Origin: Flavobacterium sp.
Lineage (GTDB): Bacteria; Bacteroidota; Bacteroidia; Flavobacteriales; Flavobacteriaceae
NCBI RefSeq assembly: GCF_020217025.1
Contig: NZ_JAIWOF010000099.1
Location: 1 to 10,000, forward strand
Direction: 5' to 3'
Length of the DNA: 10,000 bases
Shown: positions 1-6,790 of the stretch, one piece after another
Layout of the letters: each line of letters opens with the position of its first letter
Position numbering within the stretch: the first letter of the stretch is position 1
The notes under the pieces: generated by a model
Told to the model about the DNA's origin: nothing
What the model saw: only the letters and a program-made list of their open reading frames with translations
The model's database searches: none
Position numbers and translations under genes: made by a program

Positions 1-32
1 TGATTTGAAATAATTGCAATATAAAAGTCACT

Positions 33-61
33 AAAACCACCTAATTTCAGGTGGTTTTTTT
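33..61 (+). terminator. Rho-independent terminator of an upstream unit
   Basis: A perfect 10-bp inverted repeat (33-42 with 49-58) encloses a 6-base loop and runs into a T tract of at least seven bases. This is a classic intrinsic terminator for + strand transcription entering from before the window. The gene it serves is not visible. A weaker 6-bp hairpin (83-88 with 94-99, followed by AATTTTT) lies downstream and could be a back-up. Confidence 0.8.
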
Positions 62-164
62 ATTTTATTGCTTTAAATTTTGATGGAAAAATCTTCCATA
101 ATTTTTATCTATCACAATATCTAAAAATATAATAAATATCATGTTTTTTTGTTGTTTCTATTTG

Positions 165-172
165 TAATTTCG
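165..172 (+). promoter_or_regulatory. Possible -7 box for the peroxiredoxin operon
   Basis: TAATTTCG differs by one base from the Bacteroidota -7 consensus TAnnTTTG and lies 37 bases before the peroxiredoxin start. No convincing TTG -33 element sits at the usual 17-23 base spacing, so this is weak. The whole 62-209 stretch is otherwise AT-rich non-coding sequence. Confidence 0.3.
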
Positions 173-209
173 CACTCAGAAAAATAACAATAATTTTAAA
201 TACAAAATC

Positions 210-845
210 ATGGCATTAGTTGGAAAAAAATTCCCAAACATTACAGTAGACGCGATCTCTTTTATGGGAGATAATTTAAGAATCAACGTTTTAGAAGAAG
301 CGGCTAACAACAAGAAAAAAGTAATCTTATTTTGGTATCCAAAAGATTTTACTTTCGTATGCCCAACAGAATTACACGCTTTTCAAGCTGCTTTACAAGA
401 ATTTGAAAAAAGAAACACAATGGTAATTGGTGCTTCATGTGATACAAACGAAGTACACTTTGCTTGGTTAAATACGGCTAAAGATAACGGTGGAATCGAA
501 GGAGTAACTTACCCACTTTTAGCTGATACAACAAGAAATTTAGCTGCTGCTTTAGATATTTTAGATGCAGAATGGGTTTACAACGAAGATTTAAATGACG
601 AAATCTTAGAAGGTTCAAACGTTACTTTCAGAGCTACTTATTTAATTGACGAAGATGGAAAAGTATTCCATGAAAGCGTTAACGATATGCCATTAGGAAG
701 AAACGTAAACGAGTACTTAAGATTAATCGATGCTTACACTCACGTTCAAACTAAAGGTGAAGTTTGTCCTGCTAACTGGGAAGAAGGAAAAGATGCAATG
801 AACGCTGATAGAAAATCTACAGCTGCTTATTTAGCTTCTCACTAA
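210..845 (+). CDS. Typical 2-Cys peroxiredoxin (AhpC/Prx1 type)
   Basis: A thiol peroxidase that reduces H2O2, alkyl hydroperoxides and probably peroxynitrite in the cytoplasm. The 211-residue protein has the peroxidatic motif FTFVCPTE with Cys51 and the resolving motif EVCPANW with Cys186, the pattern of an obligate homodimer forming an intersubunit disulfide. A third cysteine (Cys77, GASCDTNEVHFAW) is usual in this family. The C-terminal YF motif of sensitive eukaryotic enzymes is not present, and the GGLG region reads GGIEG, so hyperoxidation resistance is plausible but inferred. The start is an ATG after an AT-rich leader without Shine-Dalgarno, normal for Bacteroidota. A thioredoxin gene follows 79 bases downstream and is the obvious electron donor. 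No AhpF flavoprotein is nearby, which fits thioredoxin-dependent recycling. Confidence 0.96.
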   Translation: MALVGKKFPNITVDAISFMGDNLRINVLEEAANNKKKVILFWYPKDFTFVCPTELHAFQAALQEFEKRNTMVIGASCDTNEVHFAWLNTAKDNGGIEGVTYPLLADTTRNLAAALDILDAEWVYNEDLNDEILEGSNVTFRATYLIDEDGKVFHESVNDMPLGRNVNEYLRLIDAYTHVQTKGEVCPANWEEGKDAMNADRKSTAAYLASH

Positions 846-860
846 AATAATATGTCAATA

Positions 861-912
861 ATCAATGTGTCAATTAGACAATAATTGGCACATTGATATA
901 TTGTCTAATTGA
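861..912 (+). repeat. Two overlapping, mutually exclusive inverted repeats
   Basis: In the peroxiredoxin-thioredoxin spacer, 861-876 pairs with 882-897 (16 bp, one G-U, 5-base loop). Separately, 870-883 pairs perfectly with 899-912 (14 bp, 15-base loop). Bases 870-876 are shared, and 882-883 are used by both, so only one hairpin can form at a time. Neither is followed by a T tract, so neither is a standard terminator. The second ends 12 bases before the thioredoxin ATG at 925. Possible roles are an RNA switch controlling expression of the downstream genes, an mRNA processing or stability element, or the remnant of a small repeat. The pairing is seen directly; function is inference. Confidence 0.6.
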
Positions 913-924
913 AAACTAAAAAAA

Positions 925-1233
925 ATGTTTACAGAAATAGAACAAGATAATTTAGCGGAAATTGTTGCATCAAACGAAACAGTTGTAGTGCAATATTCAG
1001 CATCATGGTGTGGAAATTGCCGCATTATGAAACCAAAATTCAAAATGATGGCTTCTCAAAACGAAGCAGTTCCTTTTGTAATGGTGGATGCCGAAAAATT
1101 TCCAGAATCAAGAAAATTAGCAAAAGTGGATAATTTACCTACGTTTGCTACTTTCAAAAATGGTGTTTTAGTAAATCAAACACAAACTAATAAAGCTGAA
1201 GTTTTAGCGGAATTAGTAAATGAAGTAGTTTAA
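925..1233 (+). CDS. Small thioredoxin-family protein (WCGNC active site)
   Basis: A cytoplasmic thiol-disulfide oxidoreductase of 102 residues, close to the size of a minimal thioredoxin. The active site is ASWCGNCRIMKP with Cys29 and Cys32, and the cis-proline loop is at NLPTFATF (Pro72). No signal peptide is visible. The dipeptide between the cysteines is Gly-Asn instead of the canonical Gly-Pro, which in other thioredoxin-fold proteins shifts redox potential. The usual buried Asp near position 26 is replaced by the VVVQYSA strand. Its place between a 2-Cys peroxiredoxin and a small partner gene suggests it is the dedicated reductant of that peroxiredoxin. The ATG is preceded by an A-rich stretch. 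It is co-transcribed with the next gene, which starts two bases after its stop. Confidence 0.9.
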   Translation: MFTEIEQDNLAEIVASNETVVVQYSASWCGNCRIMKPKFKMMASQNEAVPFVMVDAEKFPESRKLAKVDNLPTFATFKNGVLVNQTQTNKAEVLAELVNEVV

Positions 1234-1235
1234 TT

Positions 1236-1493
1236 ATGAAATTACCCGTTATAAAACAGTTAACTCAATTTATTGAAGATAACGATCAAGATTATTTAGT
1301 AGAAACTATAGAAGTTTTAGAAAATCTTTGTGAAGTTTCATCGCTAAAAGACGAAGAATTAGATGTAATTGCTGAGTTAATATCTAATATGTATGGAGCC
1401 TTAGAGGTGAATCAAGCCATCAAAAATGGCGCTGATAAAAAAACCGCTTTAAACGATTTTATGAAGCGTGTTTTAGGTTCGATAGACAAATAA
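1236..1493 (+). CDS. Small acidic DUF6952-like protein
   Basis: An 85-residue, acidic, mostly helical protein with no cysteine pair, no signal peptide and no membrane segment. Its only cysteine is in ENLCEVSS (Cys32). The pattern of a short basic start (MKLPVIKQL), a DEELDVIAELISNMYGALEV helix and a C-terminal FMKRVLG helix matches what I recall as DUF6952, a family found beside peroxiredoxin and thioredoxin genes in Flavobacteriaceae. No function is known to me. The start codon lies two bases after the thioredoxin stop, so the two are translationally linked, and a terminator follows 26 bases downstream. An accessory role in peroxide defence is inferred from context only. Confidence 0.75.
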   Translation: MKLPVIKQLTQFIEDNDQDYLVETIEVLENLCEVSSLKDEELDVIAELISNMYGALEVNQAIKNGADKKTALNDFMKRVLGSIDK

Positions 1494-1519
1494 TACTATT
1501 TTAAAATAATGAATATATT

Positions 1520-1550
1520 AAGCTTTATGTGAAAAACATAGAGCTTTTTT
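1520..1550 (+). terminator. Terminator of the peroxiredoxin-thioredoxin operon
   Basis: An 11-bp stem (1520-1530 with 1536-1546, one G-U pair) with a GAAAA loop runs directly into a T tract ending at 1550. It closes the three-gene antioxidant operon and separates it from the secreted hydrolase gene. Confidence 0.85.
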
Positions 1551-1646
1551 CATTTAAACAAACAAATAAAACAAAAATTATATGCATTCATAGTAATTTA
1601 ACAATTTATTTATATATTGCGCATTATTAAATCAAAAATAATGTGT

Positions 1647-3392
1647 ATGAATAAAATTACTTTGTTTGCATCATTTGCCTTAATGTTTATATCCTCGATC
1701 GTTTTTTCTCAAAATGAGCGAATCGAATTCAAACCAAGGTCTGCAGATTTTGAATATTTTGAGTACAGAAACGATAGTATTTTCTCTTTAAAAACTCCTA
1801 TTCAAAACACAACAAGTAGAGTTTTTGAAAGCAAACTACCCTACCCTATTATTTTTATACACGGATTAAATTCAAGTTCAGAAACTTGGAATACATCAAC
1901 TGATTATTATGACACCCAATATGGTTTTACTTTTGGTGGTCGTTTTGATTTTTGTTTAAATGCTGACAACAATAACACTACAACAAATAAAAATTTCTAC
2001 CCAACAGCTGGAGCTGATATTGCTGCATTTGAATCTTTAGTACAAAATGGTGATTATTATTATGTAAACTTCAACGTAAACCCAAATGGAGCTGTGGGAA
2101 CAACAGTACTCAGTAACCAATCGGCAATTGCTAAACAAGGTACTGCGGTAAGAGTTGCTGTTCAAAGAGTTATGGAAGTAACAGGTAAAGATAAAGTAAT
2201 TTTAGTAGGACATAGTATGGGGGGATTAGCTTCAAGAGAATATATCCAAAATTCCTATAATTGGCAATCGGATAACCAACATCACGTAGCCAAACTATTG
2301 ACTCTTGGAACTCCTCATGGAGGAAGTAACGCTAGTGACAATCCAATTGCTTTTTTTACAAGTGTTAGTCCTCAATCTGAAGCTATTAGAGATTTAAAAA
2401 CTACCTATTATTACAGTGGTGAAGGTAGTCATTTCTTATTTGGAGGTTTAGAAGTACAGAATAGTGCTAGCATGAACGATAATTCAAATTCTCCAGATTT
2501 TTTCAATTCTGACATAAATTGCAATGGTATTTTAGGGGAAAACATACAAGGTTTAAACCAAAAACCAATTGATAATCTTATTGATTTTTCATGTGTTATT
2601 GGAAGAATTACCAATGCTTTCGGAAGTAATGTTACCACAGACGGAGTTGTTCCTGAACCATCTTCAAATATGAATACTTATCTAACCGGATTAACTTATC
2701 CTGCCAAATTATTCTATTTTAATTCTGGTTATGACTTAATTGAAAATCATACAGAATTACCAGGCTATCCATACCAAATGATGCAAGGTTTAGACGAACC
2801 AAATTTCAAAGAATTAGCTTATGGAATCCAAACAAATAAAAACTACATAGGCTACACAACGGTTCAAAACCCAACAGGTGCAGACAATGATTATTTTAAA
2901 TTTACAGTAACTGATAATGTAAATGCGATAGTAAATGTAAGTAGTATTGTAACTTCAGCTATGAACGGTACAATTTTAAATTCGGCAGGAACAGCTGTTG
3001 GAGCATCCCAAAATAATAGTGGTGCTACAATTAGTTTTACAAGAACGCTTGCACCCGGAGATTACTATTTAAAACTTACAAGCACAAATCCAACTAATAC
3101 CAATTATACAACACCTTACCAATTCAACATTACCACTACTTTAAGTGCCGATGATACTAGTTTTGAATCATTTGTTTTTTATCCTAATCCTGTAAAAGAT
3201 ATTTTGAATTTAGAAAATATAACTTTATCAAAAGCAACCGTTTATAGTGTATTAGGACAATTAATAGAAACTAAAACTTTTGAAAACGCAACTTCTAACA
3301 CATTAGATTTGTCTAGTTTAGAAAGCGGAATCTACTTAATTGTATTAGAAAACGATTCCCTACAGAAAACGATAAAAGTGATTAAAGAATAA
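1647..3392 (+). CDS. Secreted alpha/beta-hydrolase (lipase/esterase type) with T9SS sorting domain
   Basis: A 581-residue secreted serine hydrolase, probably a lipase or esterase. Residues 1-22 form a signal peptide (basic MNK, hydrophobic core, cleavage near FSQ). The catalytic part has the oxyanion strand IIFIHGLNS (near 70), nucleophile elbow GHSMGG (Ser190), lipase-type LGTPHGGS (220-227), a likely acid in TTDGVVPE (Asp332) and a likely His in ENHTELPG (His368). A beta-rich PPC-like segment follows (about 405-500), then a type A T9SS sorting domain from FVFYPNPV (about 510) to the end, so export through the outer membrane is expected. The frame can be read back to a TTG at 1617 and an ATG at 1641, but 1647 gives the cleanest signal peptide; 1641 adds only two residues. 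Substrate cannot be told from sequence. Confidence 0.88.
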   Translation: MNKITLFASFALMFISSIVFSQNERIEFKPRSADFEYFEYRNDSIFSLKTPIQNTTSRVFESKLPYPIIFIHGLNSSSETWNTSTDYYDTQYGFTFGGRFDFCLNADNNNTTTNKNFYPTAGADIAAFESLVQNGDYYYVNFNVNPNGAVGTTVLSNQSAIAKQGTAVRVAVQRVMEVTGKDKVILVGHSMGGLASREYIQNSYNWQSDNQHHVAKLLTLGTPHGGSNASDNPIAFFTSVSPQSEAIRDLKTTYYYSGEGSHFLFGGLEVQNSASMNDNSNSPDFFNSDINCNGILGENIQGLNQKPIDNLIDFSCVIGRITNAFGSNVTTDGVVPEPSSNMNTYLTGLTYPAKLFYFNSGYDLIENHTELPGYPYQMMQGLDEPNFKELAYGIQTNKNYIGYTTVQNPTGADNDYFKFTVTDNVNAIVNVSSIVTSAMNGTILNSAGTAVGASQNNSGATISFTRTLAPGDYYLKLTSTNPTNTNYTTPYQFNITTTLSADDTSFESFVFYPNPVKDILNLENITLSKATVYSVLGQLIETKTFENATSNTLDLSSLESGIYLIVLENDSLQKTIKVIKE

Positions 3393-3395
3393 TAC

Positions 3396-3424
3396 AAAAA
3401 ACGCTCTGTTTAAGAGCGTTTTTT
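3396..3424. terminator. Bidirectional terminator between hydrolase gene and ars operon
   Basis: A perfect 12-bp inverted repeat (3396-3407 with 3413-3424) has a 5-base loop, a GC-rich core (CGCTCT/AGAGCG), an A tract on the left and a T tract on the right. It can stop transcription from both sides: the hydrolase gene on + and the arsenic operon on -. Its right edge touches the acr3 stop codon. Confidence 0.88.
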
Positions 3425-4455
3425 TATTTAAAATATTTCTTCTTTAACCAGAAAGCTACATTCACTAAAATTATCAAAGCGGGAACTTCTACTAAAGGGC
3501 CAATCACACCAGCAAAGGCTTGTCCGCTATTAATTCCAAATACCCCGATAGATACTGCTATTGCTAATTCAAAATTGTTTCCTGAAGCGGTAAACGATAA
3601 TGCAACTGTGTCTCTATAATCAGCTCCAATTTTCTTAGCTACAAAAAACATCAAGAAAAACATAATTACGAAGAAAATGACTAATGGAATTGCAATTCTT
3701 ACCACATCCATTGGTAAATCAACAATCATTTCGCCTTTTAAACTAAACATAACTACAATGGTAAAAAGTAGCGCTATCAAAGTAATTGGAGAAACAAACG
3801 GAATGAATTTCTGATTGAAAAACTTATCGCCCAAATACTTTTTGATTGCATAACGGCTAATCACAGCCAATGCAAACGGAATTCCTAAATAAATTCCAAC
3901 CGTTTTAGCGATTTCGGCAATCGTGATATTTAATTCTAAACCTTTGATTCCGAATAAAGGCAACATGATTTCCAAATAGAAATAGGCATACAAACTGAAA
4001 AAAAACACCTGTAACAAACTGTTTATTCCAATTAAACCTGCTGTTAATTCACGGTTTCCTTCTGCTAATTCATTCCAAACGATTACCATTGCAATACAAG
4101 GCGCAATTCCTATGATAATTAATCCCATCATGTATTCTGGATAATCTTTCAGGAAAAAAGTCGCTAATAAAAACATCAGAAACGGCCCTACAATCCAAGT
4201 GATGAAAAACGAAGCGGATAATAACTTTGGTTTTTCAAACATTTGAGGCACTTTAGAAAAATCGATTTTGGTTAATGGTGGATACATCATTAAAATCAAA
4301 CCAATTGCCAACGGAACATTTGTAGTTCCTGATGAAAAGGAATTGATAAAATTAGCTGAATTGGGAATGAAATAGCCTATTCCTACTCCAATTAACATCG
4401 CTAAGAAAATCCAAAGCGTTAAATAGCGGTCTAAAAATCCTAATCTTTTTTTCAT
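3424..4455 (-). CDS. acr3: ACR3-family arsenite efflux transporter
   Basis: A cytoplasmic-membrane exporter of inorganic arsenite, driven by the proton gradient in studied members. The protein has 343 residues, the normal length, and about ten hydrophobic helices. It shows family hallmarks: the helix with the conserved cysteine in IGIAPCIAMVIVWNELA (Cys120), the FTASGNNFELAIAV motif (288-301) and the conserved acid in GPLVEVPALI (Glu323). The Cys and Glu correspond to the pair reported as essential in Bacillus and Alkaliphilus ACR3. It is the last gene of the ars operon, and its ATG directly abuts the stop of the upstream ArsG-like gene with no spacer. It provides export of the As(III) made by the ArsC encoded in the same operon. 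Databases often label this family arsB, but it is unrelated to the E. coli ArsB fold. Confidence 0.95.
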   Translation of the reverse strand: MKKRLGFLDRYLTLWIFLAMLIGVGIGYFIPNSANFINSFSSGTTNVPLAIGLILMMYPPLTKIDFSKVPQMFEKPKLLSASFFITWIVGPFLMFLLATFFLKDYPEYMMGLIIIGIAPCIAMVIVWNELAEGNRELTAGLIGINSLLQVFFFSLYAYFYLEIMLPLFGIKGLELNITIAEIAKTVGIYLGIPFALAVISRYAIKKYLGDKFFNQKFIPFVSPITLIALLFTIVVMFSLKGEMIVDLPMDVVRIAIPLVIFFVIMFFLMFFVAKKIGADYRDTVALSFTASGNNFELAIAVSIGVFGINSGQAFAGVIGPLVEVPALIILVNVAFWLKKKYFK

Positions 4456-5163
4456 TTATACAATTTTTAAATAAATATTAATGTAATACAGTCCTGTTAT
4501 GATGAAAGTTAACGCGGCAATAATTCGCATTACTTTTTCAATTTTAGTAATGGTTTTGAAATAATTTCCTAGTTTTTCCATGCTAAAAGCAATCACAAAA
4601 GCGAAGAAAATTACGGGTAATCCTGTTCCAATTGAGAAAACTACAGGTAATAATAACCCTTCACTCGATGCTAATGTCATTGGAATCAACATCGCAAAAA
4701 ACAAAGCTCCGCTATACGGACAAAATGCCATGGCAAACAAAGCTCCTAATAAAAATGAACCTAACAACCCTTTGGTTTTGAAGGTTTCTGATAGTTTTTC
4801 TGTTAAATTAAATCCTTTTATAAAATTCAACTTGATTACATCTAACATGATTAATCCTATGATTATCAAAACATAACCAATATATTTTTCACCATTTCCT
4901 TGAAACAACTTTGCCACTTGAAATTTGCTTGCTCCAAAATAAATCAACGCTCCAATAAAGGTGTACGAAAACATTCTCCCTAAAGTATAAAGCAATCCAC
5001 TTAAAACTACTTTTCTCTTGTTATTTATGGTTTTTGCAATAAAAGCTGTCGCCGTTATGTTCGTTGCCAACGGACACGGAGCTATTGCAGTCAATAAACC
5101 TAGGGCAAAAGCGGCAAGAACTGGAAACTCTTTATTTTCGGCGAAAGTTTGTATGAAATCCAT
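4456..5163 (-). CDS. arsG: CcdA/DsbD-fold membrane protein, ArsG-like
   Basis: A 235-residue polytopic membrane protein with about six helices and the CcdA/DsbD transmembrane fold. One cysteine lies in the first helix (TAIAPCPLATN, Cys30) and one in the fourth (AMAFCPYSGALFF, Cys148), the arrangement of the redox pair of CcdA. In an ars operon, next to a CxxC lipoprotein and downstream of a CxxC mini-thioredoxin, it matches ArsG of the ArsEFG set described in Shewanella. There ArsG was proposed to export trivalent aromatic arsenicals. From fold alone it could instead pass electrons from cytoplasmic thioredoxin-type proteins to the extracytoplasmic lipoprotein. It starts three bases after the stop of the ArsF-like gene and abuts acr3. 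Assignment as ArsG-like is good; the biochemical role is uncertain. Confidence 0.82.
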   Translation of the reverse strand: MDFIQTFAENKEFPVLAAFALGLLTAIAPCPLATNITATAFIAKTINNKRKVVLSGLLYTLGRMFSYTFIGALIYFGASKFQVAKLFQGNGEKYIGYVLIIIGLIMLDVIKLNFIKGFNLTEKLSETFKTKGLLGSFLLGALFAMAFCPYSGALFFAMLIPMTLASSEGLLLPVVFSIGTGLPVIFFAFVIAFSMEKLGNYFKTITKIEKVMRIIAALTFIITGLYYINIYLKIV

Positions 5164-5166
5164 AGA

Positions 5167-5574
5167 TTATTTGAATTCGGAAATTTCCTTTTGAAGTTCG
5201 GTTTTAAACTTTTCGCCTTCATTTTTGGCATACATAAAAGCCATTTCAGTTAGATCTTTAATCGTTTTCGTTTTCGAATTATATAAGTATAAAGACGTTC
5301 CTGTAGCCTCAAATTGTTCGGCAACTTTGGCGTTTTTTTCGTCGTCAACATTATACAAAACAAAAGAAATTGCATCATTTCCTTTGATAGTTTCTTTGCT
5401 TAATTTTTCAATGTTATTGCAGGTTACACAACGATGTTCGGTATGAAATTGAATTAACTGAACTTCAGTAGTTTTTGAATTTTCAACAATTGGTTTTACA
5501 TCTTCTTTTACTTCGTTTTTGCACGAAAAAAAGGTTGTAAATACCGCAAACACTATGATAATTTTTGTTTTCAT
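5167..5574 (-). CDS. arsF: CxxC lipoprotein, ArsF-like
   Basis: A 135-residue lipoprotein. It has a short basic start, a hydrophobic stretch and a lipobox ending at TTFFSC (Cys18), then a Lys/Glu-rich linker to about residue 37. A thioredoxin-fold-like domain follows, with the motif TEHRCVTCNNIEKL (Cys49 and Cys52). It would be anchored outside the cytoplasmic membrane, in the periplasm or at the outer membrane. The CVTCN motif and neighbours match ArsF, which with ArsE was reported to reduce the nitro group of aromatic arsenicals and nitrofurans in Shewanella. No flavin or nitroreductase fold can be seen, so any such activity must work through the cysteine pair or a partner. The gene sits two bases after the permease and three before the ArsG-like gene. 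An obvious alternative is an extracytoplasmic thiol reductase or arsenic-binding protein. Confidence 0.8.
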   Translation of the reverse strand: MKTKIIIVFAVFTTFFSCKNEVKEDVKPIVENSKTTEVQLIQFHTEHRCVTCNNIEKLSKETIKGNDAISFVLYNVDDEKNAKVAEQFEATGTSLYLYNSKTKTIKDLTEMAFMYAKNEGEKFKTELQKEISEFK

Positions 5575-5576
5575 CT

Positions 5577-6551
5577 TTATAAAATTAAATTAAATACATA
5601 ACCCGAAATTATGATGCAAGTTGCCACTACTCCAAAGAAAATAGCTATTAATTTCCAAGTCATCACTTTTTTAAGCATTGTAGCTTCAGGAATGGATAAG
5701 CCTACAACTGCCATCATGAAGGCAATTGCTGTTCCTATAGGAATTCCTTTTTGAACAAATACTTGAATTATTGGTAAAACACCAGCTGCATTGCTATACA
5801 TGGGTACTCCGAGTATTACAGCAATAGGAACTGCAAACGGATTCTCTTTACTAATATAGGCTTCAAAAAATCCTGTTGGAATAAATCCGTGCATCATGGC
5901 TCCTATTCCTATTCCGATGATAATGTACCAAAAAACACCTTTAATTATTAAAAATGCTTCTCTAAAAATAGAAGGTAAACGTTTTGAAAAAGTCAGTTTT
6001 TCTTCTTGTAAATCACTTTCCTTTTCGGCATTTGCTAAAACTCCTTGCACCCATGGCGATAAATGTTTTTCTAACTTTAGTTTTCCTAAAATATATCCGC
6101 CAATCATACCTAGTAAAATTCCACTAGAAACATAAATTAAGGTTGCTTTTAAACCAAACATACCGATAAACATTGCAATTGCAACTTCATTTACCAAAGG
6201 CGATGTTATTAAAAATGCAAAGGTTACTCCAAGTGGAATTCCTCCTTTCACAAAACCAATGAATAACGGAACCGAACTACAAGAACAAAATGGCGTAATG
6301 GCTCCAAACGTAGAGGCAAACAAATATTCTAAGCCAAATAATTTATTTCGAGAAAGATAGTTTCTTATTTTATCTACTGGGAAATAAGAATTAACAACAC
6401 CCATAACCGTTGTAATAATAAACAATAAGATTAAAATCTTTATCGTATCATATACAAAAAAGTTGAGTGCATCGCCCAATTTTGTGCCTTGAGCAATGTT
6501 AAAAACCGAGTAAATCAGCCAATCAGAAAGGTTTTGTAGCCAGTCGAACAT
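5577..6551 (-). CDS. arsP: ArsP-type permease (COG0701/DUF318)
   Basis: A 324-residue membrane permease with about eight helices. The first half holds the signature ITPFCSCSSVPLFIGF (Cys89 and Cys91), followed by GGIPLGVTFAFLITSPLVNE. The second half repeats the theme with GVPMYSNAAGVLPI (248-261), KGIPIGTAIAFMM and GLSIPEA, showing the internal duplication of this family. A charged cytoplasmic loop (about 157-192) separates the halves. Characterised ArsP members export trivalent organoarsenicals such as methylarsenite and trivalent roxarsone. Many uncharacterised members are simply called permease and are often paired with a CxxC mini-thioredoxin, as here: the ArsE-like gene ends one base upstream. 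It lies between the ArsE-like and ArsF-like genes within the ars operon. Membership of the family is clear; the exact substrate is inferred. Confidence 0.87.
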   Translation of the reverse strand: MFDWLQNLSDWLIYSVFNIAQGTKLGDALNFFVYDTIKILILLFIITTVMGVVNSYFPVDKIRNYLSRNKLFGLEYLFASTFGAITPFCSCSSVPLFIGFVKGGIPLGVTFAFLITSPLVNEVAIAMFIGMFGLKATLIYVSSGILLGMIGGYILGKLKLEKHLSPWVQGVLANAEKESDLQEEKLTFSKRLPSIFREAFLIIKGVFWYIIIGIGIGAMMHGFIPTGFFEAYISKENPFAVPIAVILGVPMYSNAAGVLPIIQVFVQKGIPIGTAIAFMMAVVGLSIPEATMLKKVMTWKLIAIFFGVVATCIIISGYVFNLIL

Positions 6552-6552
6552 C

Positions 6553-6786
6553 TTATGAAAGTGCTTCTAAAATTTCTGATTCAGATGGAACTTTTCCTTT
6601 TATTTTGACAACCTCATCTACTACAACTGCTGGGGTTGACAATATATTATATTCCATAATTTGCTGAATATCTTCTACTTTTTCAACCGTTGCATCGATG
6701 TTATTTTTTGCAATTGCATCTCTAACTGCTTGTTCGGTGGCTTTGCATTTAGCACAACCTGTTCCTAAAATTTTAATTGTTCTCAT
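6553..6786 (-). CDS. arsE: CxxC mini-thioredoxin, ArsE-like
   Basis: A 77-residue cytoplasmic thioredoxin-fold protein of the redox-active disulfide protein 2 type. It has GTGCAKCKATEQAV with Cys11 and Cys14, and a cis-proline loop at ILSTPAVVVDE (Pro52). The start chosen is the ATG at 6786 (MRTIKILG). An upstream ATG at 6816 would add ten residues and overlap the end of arsC, and is less likely because family members begin just before the first beta strand. It follows arsC by four bases and precedes the ArsP-type permease by one. In Shewanella ArsE works with ArsF in reducing aromatic nitroarsenicals. Related proteins elsewhere accompany COG0701 permeases without an arsenic link, so delivery of reducing equivalents or As(III) to the permease is an alternative. 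Confidence 0.82.
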   Translation of the reverse strand: MRTIKILGTGCAKCKATEQAVRDAIAKNNIDATVEKVEDIQQIMEYNILSTPAVVVDEVVKIKGKVPSESEILEALS

Positions 6787-6790
6787 GATA

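Noticed and set aside
83..103. A 6-bp hairpin followed by AATTTTT after the first terminator
   Set aside because: The stem is short and AT-rich and the T tract is poor; it is mentioned with the main terminator rather than called separately.
1617..1646. TTG at 1617 as the start of the secreted hydrolase
   Set aside because: It would place ten residues with an extra Lys/Cys-containing stretch before a complete signal peptide; ATG at 1647 (or 1641) gives a normal one.
2429..2638. A - strand open frame of 69 codons inside the secreted hydrolase gene
   Set aside because: It is antisense to the hydrolase, has no recognisable motif, and the hydrolase frame is continuous and motif-rich there.
4456..5163. 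Cytochrome c biogenesis protein CcdA as the call
   Set aside because: The fold is shared, but no cytochrome maturation genes are nearby and the operon is arsenic-specific; ArsG-like fits the context better.
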